Below, in pieces: positions 9,339-20,741 of a DNA stretch of 64,000 nucleotides. Under the pieces are notes generated by a model. That model ran no database searches and was not told the DNA's origin. It saw nothing but the letters and a program-made list of their open reading frames with translations. Numbering within the stretch: the stretch's first letter is position 1; each line of letters begins with the position of its first letter. The stretch lies in NCBI GenBank assembly GCA_003049485.1, contig PYST01000063.1, positions 1 to 64,000 of the forward strand, given 5' to 3'. This DNA comes from Ophioceras dolichostomum (Eukaryota > Ascomycota > Sordariomycetes > Magnaporthales > Ophioceraceae). Made by a program: the position numbers and the translations under genes.

Positions 9339-11586
9339 CGAACGATCTACACCTACTACCAGGTAGGTACCCAGGAACATGAGGAAGATAAGGGCCCAGT
9401 AATCTACCTAGGTATTCCCTTGGGTGTGTAGACTAGACGTCGGGGTTCCATTTCCGGAGCAGGTACTCCGCCTTCCGACAAGCCGTATTGACGGCCGACC
9501 TCCTAGACCGAGGCACCACTACTCCCTTCGGAGGCCTACAGCGTCTTTCCTGCCGCACCGGAACGGCACCCGAAGGTGATCAGAGCAACACCAGAGCCGA
9601 CTGGGTTCTCACGAGTTGTCGTGCCATCCCGCCACCGCTGGCCAAATGAAGCTGCCAAACATGAGCCGGTCGATCACCGTCCGCCCCCGGAGTGACCTCT
9701 GGCAAGTTGTTTCTGTGCCAAGGGTTGGACTTGAGCTGGTGTCGTCGACCGCGTCGTCGACTGTGACGCACTGCCCAACAAAGTTTTTCGCAGTCCCTAC
9801 CGATCTAGACCTCGCCTTAGAGAGCCCGCCCGGGGTCGTGGCGTCCTATGCAGGTATAATTTGTACGTCTGCTGCTTCCCCCATTCTAGGTGGGTTGTTT
9901 GGTCGAGGCGTAGCTCCGGCCACCCAAGCCTCTCTCTCAGAGGAGTTGCCCACACTGGATGGATCTGAATGCGTTCTTAGGCTGGCTCGAATTGCGATCA
10001 ACGTGCCGCCCGTGGAACTACCTGGAGCGGACATTCCGATTGAGAATCATCTCTGCGGCTGGCAGCGCGGCTGCTCGAGCAAGAGGACCTTGCCTTGTCC
10101 TGAGGTTTCGGGGGGATGTGTTCGTGCATGATATGATAACAGTACACGGAGATGGCCACTCTGATCGGTGACGGCTGCCTCAGCGGACGTGGCGTCCGGA
10201 ACGAGCGACGAACGCAGGACTGGCTCTCTATTTTCTACCTACATTCTTGCACGCACCAGTGGCCAGTGAATGTCACAAAAGAGAAAGAGAGCACCAGTGG
10301 TGATCGACTCCGGGAGGAAGGAGCAACGAGACGGGGAACACTTTGACTTGACATTGGTGACCATTACGTAAGATACCAACCCTTTCATCAAACCAAGGCT
10401 GTCCTCCCGTCGGTGACATGAACGTCTTCGGGCTGAGCCAGCTAGTTGGTAGGTGCGCAGATGGTTGGAGGTGACCAAGAGAGAAGCTCTCCGTCTGAAG
10501 TCTGTTAGTCACACAAAGCTCATCATCAGACACATCTCAGGTAAGACACTTAAAACCTCGGCCGCGGCACTAGGAGACACAAAGTTTCGCCGGGCTCGGA
10601 CGTATTGTTGACGCTATGCTCCTGGAGACAAGGGTTTGCTGCGAATCACATGCAGAACAGCGTCCTGGCCTATGTACTATGTATTTCGTTGTCCCTTTCA
10701 TTTTTTTGATCACAGGATCTTATGTCTGTCCCACTGAACAACAGAGAACAGACGACACTAAACGCTTACTGCAAGAAAACCAAACAACATAGCGATGCTA
10801 AATTTGATGGACAGGGGGGAAACGAAAGAGAAGCGATAAGGAACCCATAACTCCCATCCAAGCAACGGGAGGTGGAGGGAGGGGCAGAAGACTGATTCCC
10901 CCTCCCTCCCGTACTGTCACGCCTTCCACATGATATCAGCCCTGGGACCCAAAGGAACGCGGTTGATGTTGGGTCACTCTTGCAGAACGCTAAGGAGGTC
11001 AAAAAAAAAGGATTGTGCGTTGATAAGCAGGCAAGGTAGGTGGCAGGCAAAATCACCTTTAGGGGAATCCCAGCCAGTTATATGTGTGAAGTAGGAACGA
11101 AAGCAGTGTAGTTGTGGTAAAAAGGGTGAAGAAAAAGAACAAAAATGTGGCTTAAGTGCTTCCTACGTAGGCCATAAAAAGGAAGGAGGAGACAAGACCC
11201 TCGAAAACCAAAGAGACACGCCCGCGTCCTTTCCAGTCTTGGTGCCTTTCCCCTATGTATTTCACTTTCCCCCCTCAAAATAGAAAAAACAAAATAGGAA
11301 AAGAAGGAGGGGGGAAAAGAGATCGTCAATCATGTCTTTTTACATTCTATATCCCACACCGAAGAAAGAGAGGCCACAGCGGCCACGGTCGATAGGGAGT
11401 AGGTAGGACACCGCGCCGCCGCCGAGATAGCTACCTAGGGGGAGATGGTTCCTCCAATCCCGCCAGTCCTAATCGCTTTCCCAAGAAAAGACAGAGACAA
11501 AGTAAGAAAAAAAAGGACGCAAGGAGAATATGGTGTGCTGTTGAAATCAAGAAGAAAAAAACCCTTTCCTTCCCTATGCTTCCATT

Positions 11587-12925
11587 TTAATCGATCGTCA
11601 TCCGGCTCGGCAGCTGCGGCTTCACATCATGCATGCTAATCGAGTTCGCGTCCGGCTTCTCCTCGTCCCTCCTGCTCGACGAGCGCAGGTGGTCTTTTAG
11701 TCCGGAGCCGAAGTTGCTCATGCAGATGAACGCGTTCGCGATCGTCAGGATGATCAGGATGATCGTGAGCACGGCGAAGGCCGTCAGCGACTTGGCGACG
11801 GCCTTGTAGTTGTTGGTGAACCCGGGCTGGTAGATGCGGACGAGCTTGAAGAAGAAGTACGCGAGCGCCCCCAGGTACAGCAGGATGATGACGACCATCC
11901 CGATCTTGTTCTCGCGGCGCGTGAAGAAGGCGGCGAAGAGCAGGATCGCGATCGTGACGGGGATGGCGAGCGTCGTGAGGATGAACTCGATGTTGGTCTT
12001 TCCCGTGACGATGACCAGGAATTGGACGGTAAAGCCGAGGAAGAAGAAGAAGTCGAACTTGAGGAGGGCGATGTAGACCTGCGAGGAGGATAGAGAGGAT
12101 TTGTGTGTTAGTTGGTGGGTGCACAGTAGCAGTGGTCGTCGTTCTTGAATAGGAGAGAAGAACAAACCTGGTAGTACAGGAAGCGCTTCTTCATCCTGTA
12201 GTCCGCGCCGATCTGCTTCAGGATATCCCACGCGAACTCCTGGTACAGCTTCCACGATATGAAGGCCATCACGATCGTGCAGGCCGCGATGATTGCCGGG
12301 ATGGCCACCAGCAGGGGGCGGCAGTCCGACCAAAGGTCCTGGGGCGATCCGTGCACGAGACCCTTATTCCCGAGCGTCTCGATCGCCTCGCGGATCTGGT
12401 CGATCTGGATGGCGGTGTAGACCAGCATGGCCAGGTTGGCGACGCACACGCCGATGACCTGGATGGTGTTCTTGAGGCGCAGGGCGTCCCAGACGAGCAC
12501 CAGCATGTAGAGGAAGCCGAAGATGAAGAGCGTCAGGAACGTCGGGATCGACTTGTAGGGACCGTTGATCTCGGGAGGGGCGCTGTCTTCTAGTGGCTTT
12601 AGGCTGCTTTGGAACCTTCCGAAGACGTATCTGTGTTATCGCCAGGAAAGGGGGATGAATTAGTTCACAGAGGTCCCAGAGGAGAGAATCATCTCATTAT
12701 CATCACAGCGCCGCCATCTTCCCTCGCTCTTTCATCGTCTCTCAAGTCGGAGGGTAGAGAGGGAGTAGGTAGTAGCAGAGAAACTCACGATTCAAAGACC
12801 AGGCAAATGATTGCCTGGAACGCCGTGACGGCGAAGAAGGCGCGGGGCCATTTGGTTGACGCGAAGCCAAACATCCTGCCGGACAGCGACGACGATGGGT
12901 TCGACGGAGCGAGGCTTCTCCTCAT
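11587..12925 (-). CDS. UPF0658 family Golgi multi-pass membrane protein
   Basis: Exon model on the minus strand: 12925-12789, 12630-12168, 12078-11587. Introns 12788-12631 (donor GTGAGT, acceptor CAG) and 12167-12079 (donor GTTTGT, acceptor CAG) join in frame, giving 363 residues. It has about seven hydrophobic segments, including FFAVTAFQAIICLVFESYVF, TFLTLFIFGFLYMLVLVW, LLVAIPAIIAACTIVMAFI, FFLGFTVQFLVIVTG, IPVTIAILLFAAFF and VVIILLYLGALAYFFF. The segment GADYRMKKRFLYYQVYIALLKFD spanning the second intron is characteristic of this fungal family (fission yeast member SPAC23H3.04), localised to the Golgi; its function is not known. A cytosolic tail ends in SMHDVKPQLPSRMTID. The 12925 ATG is the most upstream in-frame one; open Gln/Pro-rich coding-like sequence continues to an acceptor-like CAG at 13028-13030, so a distant first exon is possible. 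Confidence 0.85.
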
Positions 12926-15900
12926 CCTGCTCGCGTACGACGGCTGAGGCTGGCGGTACTGTTCCGCCTGTGGTCCGAAGCCCTGCGCGAAGCCCGGGTC
13001 TCCGGGGAGGAGCGACCGACTAGAGTTCTGTCGATGAGCCAGGGCGGGCGAATGTGTGATTTAGATAACGACTGCCCGCAGAGGGGAGTCGATTATCGTC
13101 TCGCTCAGGTAGGTAGTTTGGTTAGACTCTCTCCTTTCAGTCTCCCCGCCTTCCCTCTGCCGCTTTGTTGATGTTGTGAAGGGCCGATCGATTTCGGTAG
13201 GGACGATGATGGCCTTCTTTCAAATTGACTCGCTGATGGGTTCGCTGTCGCGCGCTCGCTCGATCGCTCGACGTCGCTTCGCTGTCAAACAAGGGACAGA
13301 TGCGGGTGATTGATGAAAGTCGTAGATAAGGATTTCGTCCAGTCACTGTAAGGATTTCGCTGGCCTCAATCCGGGGGCCAAGGTCGGGTCGCTTTTGCTG
13401 GCCTGGTTGGTGTTGTTGGCCGGCACGCAAGGTGGGAGGAGGTCCTTGTTCCGTGGGTCTCTCTCTCCTTTTGGGTCCGTCTGGAAAATTCGGGTACTGA
13501 GCGAATGAGGTGACGCGTTTTACCGTATTTCGAAATTTTTAACCCCTTTCAAAAATTGTCGTCGATGTTAATCATTTAGTTGTTGTTCGCCGATGAGAAA
13601 AAGAAGAACAAACGAATGAAAGGAACACAAGCGAAAAATGAAAATTGCTGACGAGAGAAGAAAAAAAAAATAAGACAGAGAGGAAGAGTGAGTAGAAAAG
13701 AGGCAAAGCGGTCTGAGGGGTTTCGCGATTCTCTTAAGGCGAACTGAAACAAGGTGTTCGAAGGGGGTGGAGTTCGGTATGCTTGAAGTCGGGGATGCTT
13801 TGACAAGGGCCAGCATCCCAGTGGACAAGCTAAAAAATACCTAGCCAGAGCGGAGGGATACAAGAGGCAAGGAGACAGGGAGGGGAGAATGAGTGGGAGG
13901 GTGGCACACCACACCTTTCTTTGAGGAGAAAAAGGGGTGGGCTGTTTGTTTGATGCACGAGAGATGCAGGATGTGCGGATCCTTCAGGCCTTCAGAGGTG
14001 GCCAAAATGGCATGCCAAGCTGGGGGCCAGTATCCGTAAAACCGTAGAACTCCTGGGGGAGAGGTGGTCGATAGCACGACAGGTGCAGGCAGTTGCAGGC
14101 AGGAACAGAAGTCGATCGATGGTTGGAGGATATTGTTCTTTTTTCCCTCCCGGTCGTGTCAGGGGAACAGAAAGAGAGAAGAAGAGGAGCAGCAACGCAG
14201 AGGAACGAGAGAACTGATAAAGTCGACTGGGCGGCCTCGCTGGATGATGAAAAAAAACAAAAAAAACAAGGTAGGCCTCGATGGCTGTACGAGTATGTAG
14301 AAAAACCCCGACGGCAGAGCAAACTGCGGGAATGACTGGGCAAAAAAGCAAGAGGGCATCAATCAATCACTTGTCTTTCCTGCTAGTGGTGGAGTGCAGT
14401 AGGGCTGTGTTCTCAATGTGTTGTCAGGGAACGAAGGAGGGCTCTTGCTCCCAGCCAAGATGGGACGGAAAAGAACGGTCCAGAGAGAGGTACTCTCTGT
14501 TAGCGGACGCCACCACCGGCTTGGCTATGTGCCTTGACCCTCACGGGATGACAGTTATCTCGCAGTCCTGCCTGGAACGAATGGCATCAGGCATGTTTCC
14601 CGTGGGTCTCTTCCAGCGTGTCTGGTGAACATTGTCGAGACCCGAGACAGACAAACCCACAGTAGCCAAGCCCTAACACAGAGTACCTCCCTTGTCGCCG
14701 TTCAAGGTGCAGGACTTGGTACAGTTTTGAAAGGACTGGACTGCCTCAAGAAGATCACCACATGAGACAGATGATCGGTGAGGAAACAACAAGCAGCAGC
14801 TCCCTCTTCCCCTCCTCCTCCCCTCCATCCCGGTTCTGGGACCCCAACAGTTTCTCTCGTAGTCGGTATGAGTTTACTCCGTCGCTCTCCCTGTTGATGA
14901 GCTGAAATCTAGACTCTATTTTTCAAGCCACAAGAGCCGTAATTTCGACCCTCTCCCATCTTTCAGAGCGTCAAGACCCTGGCGAGGGTGACCGGCCAAC
15001 CAGCCGCCCGGACAGTATACCTCCTTGGGCACAGAATATACCTAAATTATTAGGTCGCTCACGCATCCCCATCCATCTCCTCTTGCCGGACAACGTATCT
15101 TGTCGTGTGGACATTTCCTCGTAATCCGTGCTGCACGTCTTGCCTCAAAGGGCCATCCCTGGTCTAGAACCAAACAAGAGACCTGCTCGACGACGCAATC
15201 CATAATTAGCTCTTGCAGCGGGTGACGACATACGTTGTACTAGAGGGTTCCGTCCTCTTTTCTGCTGCGGGAGCTGAATGCTGATGAGATGATAGAGGGA
15301 GGGAGGGTTCATGTTGCGCTGAGAAGAATCGGCACAGCGAAGAAGGACGCTGAGTGGTGGTGTGGTCCGTGGGAGTCCTCCGCAGGAGGGGACCACCGCC
15401 AAGACGGCTGAGCCACGCCGCTTGAATTTTGAAAGACGAGACGGCCAGGCCCCGTTCGGCGTGAGATATTGGAGAATATTGAAGAAAGCAGGATATCGAG
15501 GTACCTTCCTGGGAAATATCTACGATTTGAAGAGACGGTCTCTAATATATGCAATTACGCAACACGAGGAAAGCTGTCCGAGTTGGGACTAAGTGCCGAC
15601 TATCGATAAGTGCAGGGATGATCTCAACGACTTTTCTAGTATGTAGTCGAAGACCTCTAGTCTCGATTCTCGATGTGTAGCGTGATGTAGCCGGCTCCGA
15701 TCGCCCTGTGAAATCAGGAATCAGGATAGATGCAAGACAGTGACTTAGATTTTCTTGAGGGATACCAAGACAAAATACGAGGCCACCACCACGAGCGAGC
15801 CCACGGGTCTGGGTACGATGAGTGTTGGTCGATCGGCGGGTGGGTAAAATCTGCATATGCATCGCCGGGCGGATAACGAAAGACATTGGACAAACAAGGC

Positions 15901-17318
15901 CCTAGGGAAGAGCCGGCTAGCTACTCCCTTCAGAATATATAATTAGGACGATGGTGGGCAGACAACAGAGTTTACGAGGGGCGCTCTTTGCATACAGACT
16001 TATGGTACCAACGACCAGATGGTGGCCAGGAACTAGGCCAGGTCTGGGCAGGCAGGTGGGTGAGATCGGTGGTCGCCCGACTGCCAACTTGGCTACTAGC
16101 CTGGCTTGTGACGCATGAATATGGATTCCCTCGTGCATGTGCTTGCATCCATCTCGAGCCCACCGCCTGGTCCGTTCGGACACTTTCCCGAGCCTTGTGT
16201 CTTTCCTTGTTTCGGTCACCACCCAACGGCCATCTGGGCGCACAAGTGCACACTCGTGCTCATGCTCGTGCTCGTGCTGCCGTGTCAGCGACAAGAAGGG
16301 CCGTCTGTGTTAGTTTGTGCCCGAGGCGTTCTTTCCTCTGAAGACTGCCTGCCTCACGAAACCGTCGAAGTCTTCCATGCACTGGTCCTATGTACATGCA
16401 GCATAGTGATCGGGTCGTTCTCCAAATTGCCAATCAACTCACCACTGATTGACGATGCTCGGACTGGACTGGGGATACTTGCTCGAAGCGGCTGATGTAC
16501 ATGGAAGTCGAAGTCAAGTCCGCCAGCTTGGTTGCTCAGCCTCAGATTTCCAGTAAGAGACGACCCCACTGTGTCTAGGGCAGGACGGCTGTGCTTGATG
16601 GCCCGCCCAGGCCCTGAACTGACGCTAGCCCCACAGCGGACAACCTCTGAATGCCAGTTGGCCATCGTGGCCGGGTTGCTCCAAGAGCTGGCTAGAATCA
16701 TCAGTATTCTTTCGCAGCCCTTATCAGCCTCGTGATTGAGGCTCCTTGATTGGAACCACGGATCCGGCCTGGCGGCTAAGTCATTCTGCTGGTTACGGTT
16801 GTTGTCGTTGTCGATGTTGGCCGGGCACGCACGAGAATGGGGATTTGAATGATGGGTGACGGGGCCAGCTCGCCCAGAGAGCTCCCGAGCTGAACGCGCC
16901 CGCCTCTTGACCCCAAGATACGGCGTTGCGCCGCCTACATCCAGGCACAGAGAGAGGTGTGGAAGGAGAACGGCAAAACGAAAATCAGGAAGTCGGCGAG
17001 TCACCTCGTCAGGCAGATTCCCTGCAATGTATCCTGCAGATTCGAACGCAGAGAACGCGTCCAGTTGGTGTTTGCCGTAAAAGTAATCCCGTCACTAGAA
17101 TGCGAAATATAGTTGCACAACGTCTTCCAACCATGCGGGCCGCTAGATGAAAACGGCTTATCGGCGCTTATCGCCCTTCCCGCTAGACCAAAATGGACCT
17201 AACGCTACGACATAAAAATAAATGCGATAGCCTCAACGTTAGGGATTTAGGCATCGCGACGGCTGGTAGCTCATCCATCCCATCAATTAAGCCTCCACGG
17301 CGAGTAGCGATAGTCAAA
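12926..17318. other. 4.4-kb divergent spacer between UPF0658 and PPP4R2 genes
   Basis: No protein gene or RNA gene was recognised. Read on the minus strand, 12926-13572 contains no ATG at all, as expected of a long 5' leader of the UPF0658 gene. The remainder contains purine/pyrimidine-rich tracts (13590-13700, 14150-14280) and short frames without resemblance to known families. A 216-codon minus-strand frame at 16354-17004 was considered and not called. Confidence 0.6.
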
Positions 17319-19756
17319 ATGATGGACATTGATTCAGAGGACGAGATCCTGCACACGCTGGCCGGCGGCGGCTCAATGGATTAGTAAGTTATTTCTCTTC
17401 TTGCGATCCGTCTGTTGTTTGCGCCCAGACGCGTGCATGCTGACTCTCGTTCTCCGAACGCATCTTAGCTCCTCATGGCCACTCTTGCTCTGCACCATCA
17501 TCTCACGCATCGAAAAGGTTAGCGACCCAGCGCAGCCACCTCTCTCGGTGATCGCGGCTGGCTTCTGATTCCGCAGCTGTGAAGTACATTCTACTAAACC
17601 TTGTCAACACAAAACAGATTGCGCAGAACGACTTCCCCATCCCTGTCTTCCCCCCACCATCAGTCCCTCTTCCGCTTCCGGAGCCGCGTTTCCTGGCGCC
17701 TCTTCCCTCCTCCGACCCGATAGCCCCCTCCTCCGAAGACGGATCGCCTTCGCGGAAGAGGAAGGAGACTGAGGCTGCTGGCGACGCCAGTAACAGCAGC
17801 AGCCAGGACTCATCCTCGCAAGAGACGGACAAAGAGAACGCCAACCCCACCCCGACCGCCACAGTCGCGCCCGTCTCCTCGGATCCGACGACAGAGGTCC
17901 CCGCTACGCGGCCGGGGCAGTCTCAGGAGGAGCCGCAGCTACCAGAGCCGCAACCGCAGCAGCAGCAGCCTGGGCCCGGCACTCTCCCGCCGCAGGTGCT
18001 CTCTCAGCTCACCGAGATCGCCTCGACGCTGACCAATGTCTTCCCCACCAACCCACCACACACCATCCAGAGGCTCGCCGAGCTTGTCCTGCGGCCGCGG
18101 CAACACTACCGCTCGCTGCCCTCGTACCTGCACGCCGTTGACCGCGTCGTCCATGTGACCTCCGGCACGAATGCCTTCCCTCTCCCTCCCGCCGTGCCCG
18201 AGCCGGCCGCCATGACCGCCCTCGCCAACGGCGCGCCCTACGGCCGTGGCCACGGCCGGCCCACTTCATCCTCCTCGTCCGCCTCCTCATCCTCTGCCTC
18301 GGCATCCCGGGATGGCCTTCCCGCGGAGTGGGCCGCCTCCGCCGGTATGGGCCTCAACCCCGGCGGTGTCGACGAGGCGCTGAGCGGTGCCATTCTGACG
18401 CCCATCCCGTGGCTGACGCGCCGCCCCGCTAGCCTCGACGGCGGTAGCAACGCCGGCGCCGACGACGCGCTGAGCCCAGGAGATAGCGAGGGAAGCCCTA
18501 CGGACGTCTCCCCTACGTCATCGTCGTCCATGCACCAGCAGCAGCAGCCGCACCAGCAGGCCCACGGCGTGACCGCCCGTCAGCGTCGTCAGCAGCGCCT
18601 TAGCACGGAGTCGACAGAGACAATCGACGGGCCGAATGGGATGGGCCACATCGAAACTGTCTCCGTCTCCGTCAACGGCGTCGTCTCCCACGGCGCAACG
18701 GCCGCCCGCCTGCTCGGCCGCGGCGGGGGCGGGGCCGCCGCTTCTTCCGCACAGGCGGAGCTTCAACGGCGCGCTGCGCTCGCTAACGGCGCAGCTCTCT
18801 TCACAAGTAGCGGTGACAGTGACGACGACATGGTCGACGGCGACGGCACGCCCGACACCACCACAGACACCTCCGCCATGGGCACCCCTGCCGACGAGGA
18901 GGAGGAGATCCCTCACGCTCGCGGTCCCGAGGAGATCGGCCTCGCGGACACGGGACCTCAGGCCCCCGGCACGACGTTCCCTCCGTCCAGCGCGGCGCCC
19001 GCCCCGTCCATCGAGATCGACGACATCGACGTCGAGGCGGCCGTGGGTCGGCGCGCTGACGAGCCGACGAGGACGCCCCATGCTGCAGCAGAAGACACGG
19101 CTCCCACTACGCAGCCACAGCCGCCAGCGACGGAGTCGCCCTCGGTGGAGAGGGCGCCTACACCCAAACGGGAGGCGCCGGAGGACCTCGTCGAGGACCC
19201 ACCCGCCAAGAAGCGCAAGGAGACCCCCGACGGCGATATCGCCGCATCGGCGACATCAGCGGCGGCGGCTGGGAAGGAGGGACCTAGCGCGTCCTCATCA
19301 TCTAAGGCGGTGGAGGAGACGGCGTCAGCCGCCGCCACCGAGAAGAAGTCGACGGAGACAGAGACGGAGACGGGTACGAAGGAGGTCCAATCGTCGACGA
19401 CAACGACGACGACAACGGTGGATGCGGATGGCGACGTCGTCATAGCAGACGAGTCTTCCGATGCCGCTGCCGCTGCTGCCCCAGCCCTAGGCGATCGCAA
19501 CGCGGATGGCGGGAATCAGCAGGATGGCGGTGGTGGCGGTGGCGGCAGCGGTGGCGACGGGGGAGGTGTAGCCGAAGCGGAGAAGACGACGGACGACGAC
19601 GATCAAGAGAAGAAGCCGGCGTCGTCATCATCCTCTGGTGAGGAGGCTACCTCTCAGCCAGCCGCCGCCGCCGCCGCAGAAGCTGCGCCGGAGGATGGGG
19701 AGAATACGGCCGGGCCGTCGTCGGCTGCTGATGAGACGATGGAGGAGGATAAGTAG
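17319..19756 (+). CDS. PSY4: PP4 phosphatase regulatory subunit 2 (PPP4R2/Psy4 family)
   Basis: Exon model: 17319-17383, 17469-17517, 17585-19756, giving 761 residues. The first donor is GTAAGT and its acceptor TAG. The second donor is GTTAGC; the acceptor at AG 17583-17584 restores phase, whereas the neighbouring CAG at 17574-17576 would lead into TGA. The N-terminus (MMDIDSEDEILHTLAGGG) and the segment YILLNLVNTKQIAQNDFPIP match the start of the PPP4R2 domain. TIQRLAELVLRPRQHY at about residues 198-213 matches its second half, as in human PPP4R2. The rest is disordered: Ser/Pro/Gln-rich insert, poly-Gly and poly-Ala runs, and a basic PPAKKRKE likely to be a nuclear localisation signal. In yeast, Psy4 targets the PP4 catalytic subunit Pph3 to phospho-H2A and Rad53 after DNA damage. 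The gene converges on RAD50. Confidence 0.82.
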
Positions 19757-20741
19757 GGCAGGGTAGGGCTTGCTAGCGGTATTCTAGGTACTTCGCTACC
19801 CTACTCGTTACATGGGGCAGACAGAATGTGGTGGGTGAAATGGGACCATTACGGGCTTTGGGGGGGCCGTTTTTGGGCTGTCTCCCGTAGAGACGTCTAT
19901 GGACTGGCGAGCAGGCAGGAGGATGTGCGAGCCGAGAGCGAGAAGAGGAGACGGCGTTGAGCTCCTCCCTAGCATTCTTACAGACAGAGACACACTGTTC
20001 CTTCCTAGGGTGTATGTGTATGTTAGCGTTGTTTTTTTTCTCCCTCCTTTTTCTTTGGCTACCTTGGGGAAGATGAGAACGGGACAGAAACCCCCAGAAG
20101 CGTGTTGTTTTATTACAAGCGTCCTCCTCCTTTGCAGAGTCTTAAGATCTTCCTTTTCTTTCGGGCCTCTCGTCATTAACATCACTCACGCTAAGAGGAC
20201 ATAGCGGACGATAAGTTCTACTTGTTGGCTTCCTGAACGCTAGGAATGAGTGACGGCCGTTAGCAGCGGCCGTTAGCATTCCGATGCCTCGACCCGGCCT
20301 ACATCCAGGTGACCCATCAGCGTGTCCCTATAAGAAATATGATCCGGTGGCCATCATGATTGTGTTTGGTATGGTCAATTATGGTACAGCTAGAGAGCTA
20401 AGTATGCTAAGAGCCAGCAAGCCCCTTTCGACAGTCAGATAGTTCCCAGGAGAGAGGAGCAAGACCGACCACCTACAACGCCAGCTTCCAAATATTACCG
20501 ATCCCATACTCTACGAAAATACCTACCTAGGGTGGAAAAGAACGCTCCAAAATATGTCGTTCAAAATTCGCACCAAACTCCCATCTCCCCTTAAGAGCAC
20601 CTTTCACTCTTTTTGGAGGCCTAGGTACAGCACAGTTAGGTAGGTCCCCTCCCATCCCATCCCATCTTCACAGTATTTAAGTCTTCACTCTGACATCAGT
20701 CTTCAGCGCTCTCTCTCTCTCTCTCTCACCCTCTCACCCAT
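19757..20741. other. Shared 3' spacer between PPP4R2 and RAD50
   Basis: Both neighbouring genes end here, tail to tail. The region has T-rich stretches near 20030-20060, copies of the TACCTACCTAGG motif near 20520, and a (CT)n run at about 20708-20727. No gene was seen. Confidence 0.6.

Larger units (their letters stand above)
7839..11586. other. 3.7-kb spacer, no convincing gene
   Basis: The upstream side of the Ser-rich gene and the downstream side of the UPF0658 gene meet here. The region holds several microsatellites and copies of the TAGG motif. A 171-codon plus-strand frame at 9616-10131 has no recognisable domain and I do not call it. No RNA gene was recognised. Confidence 0.6.

Noticed and set aside
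9616..10131. 171-codon plus-strand frame
   Set aside because: No signal, domain, or family resemblance; the text has abundant rare combinations and overlapping equally long frames. Treated as chance.
16354..17004. 216-codon minus-strand frame
   Set aside because: Composition resembles translated non-coding DNA, with no recognisable domain; overlapping plus-strand frames of similar length exist.
18636..19445. 269-codon frame overlapping PPP4R2
   Set aside because: Arg/Pro-rich shadow of GC-rich low-complexity coding DNA in another frame.
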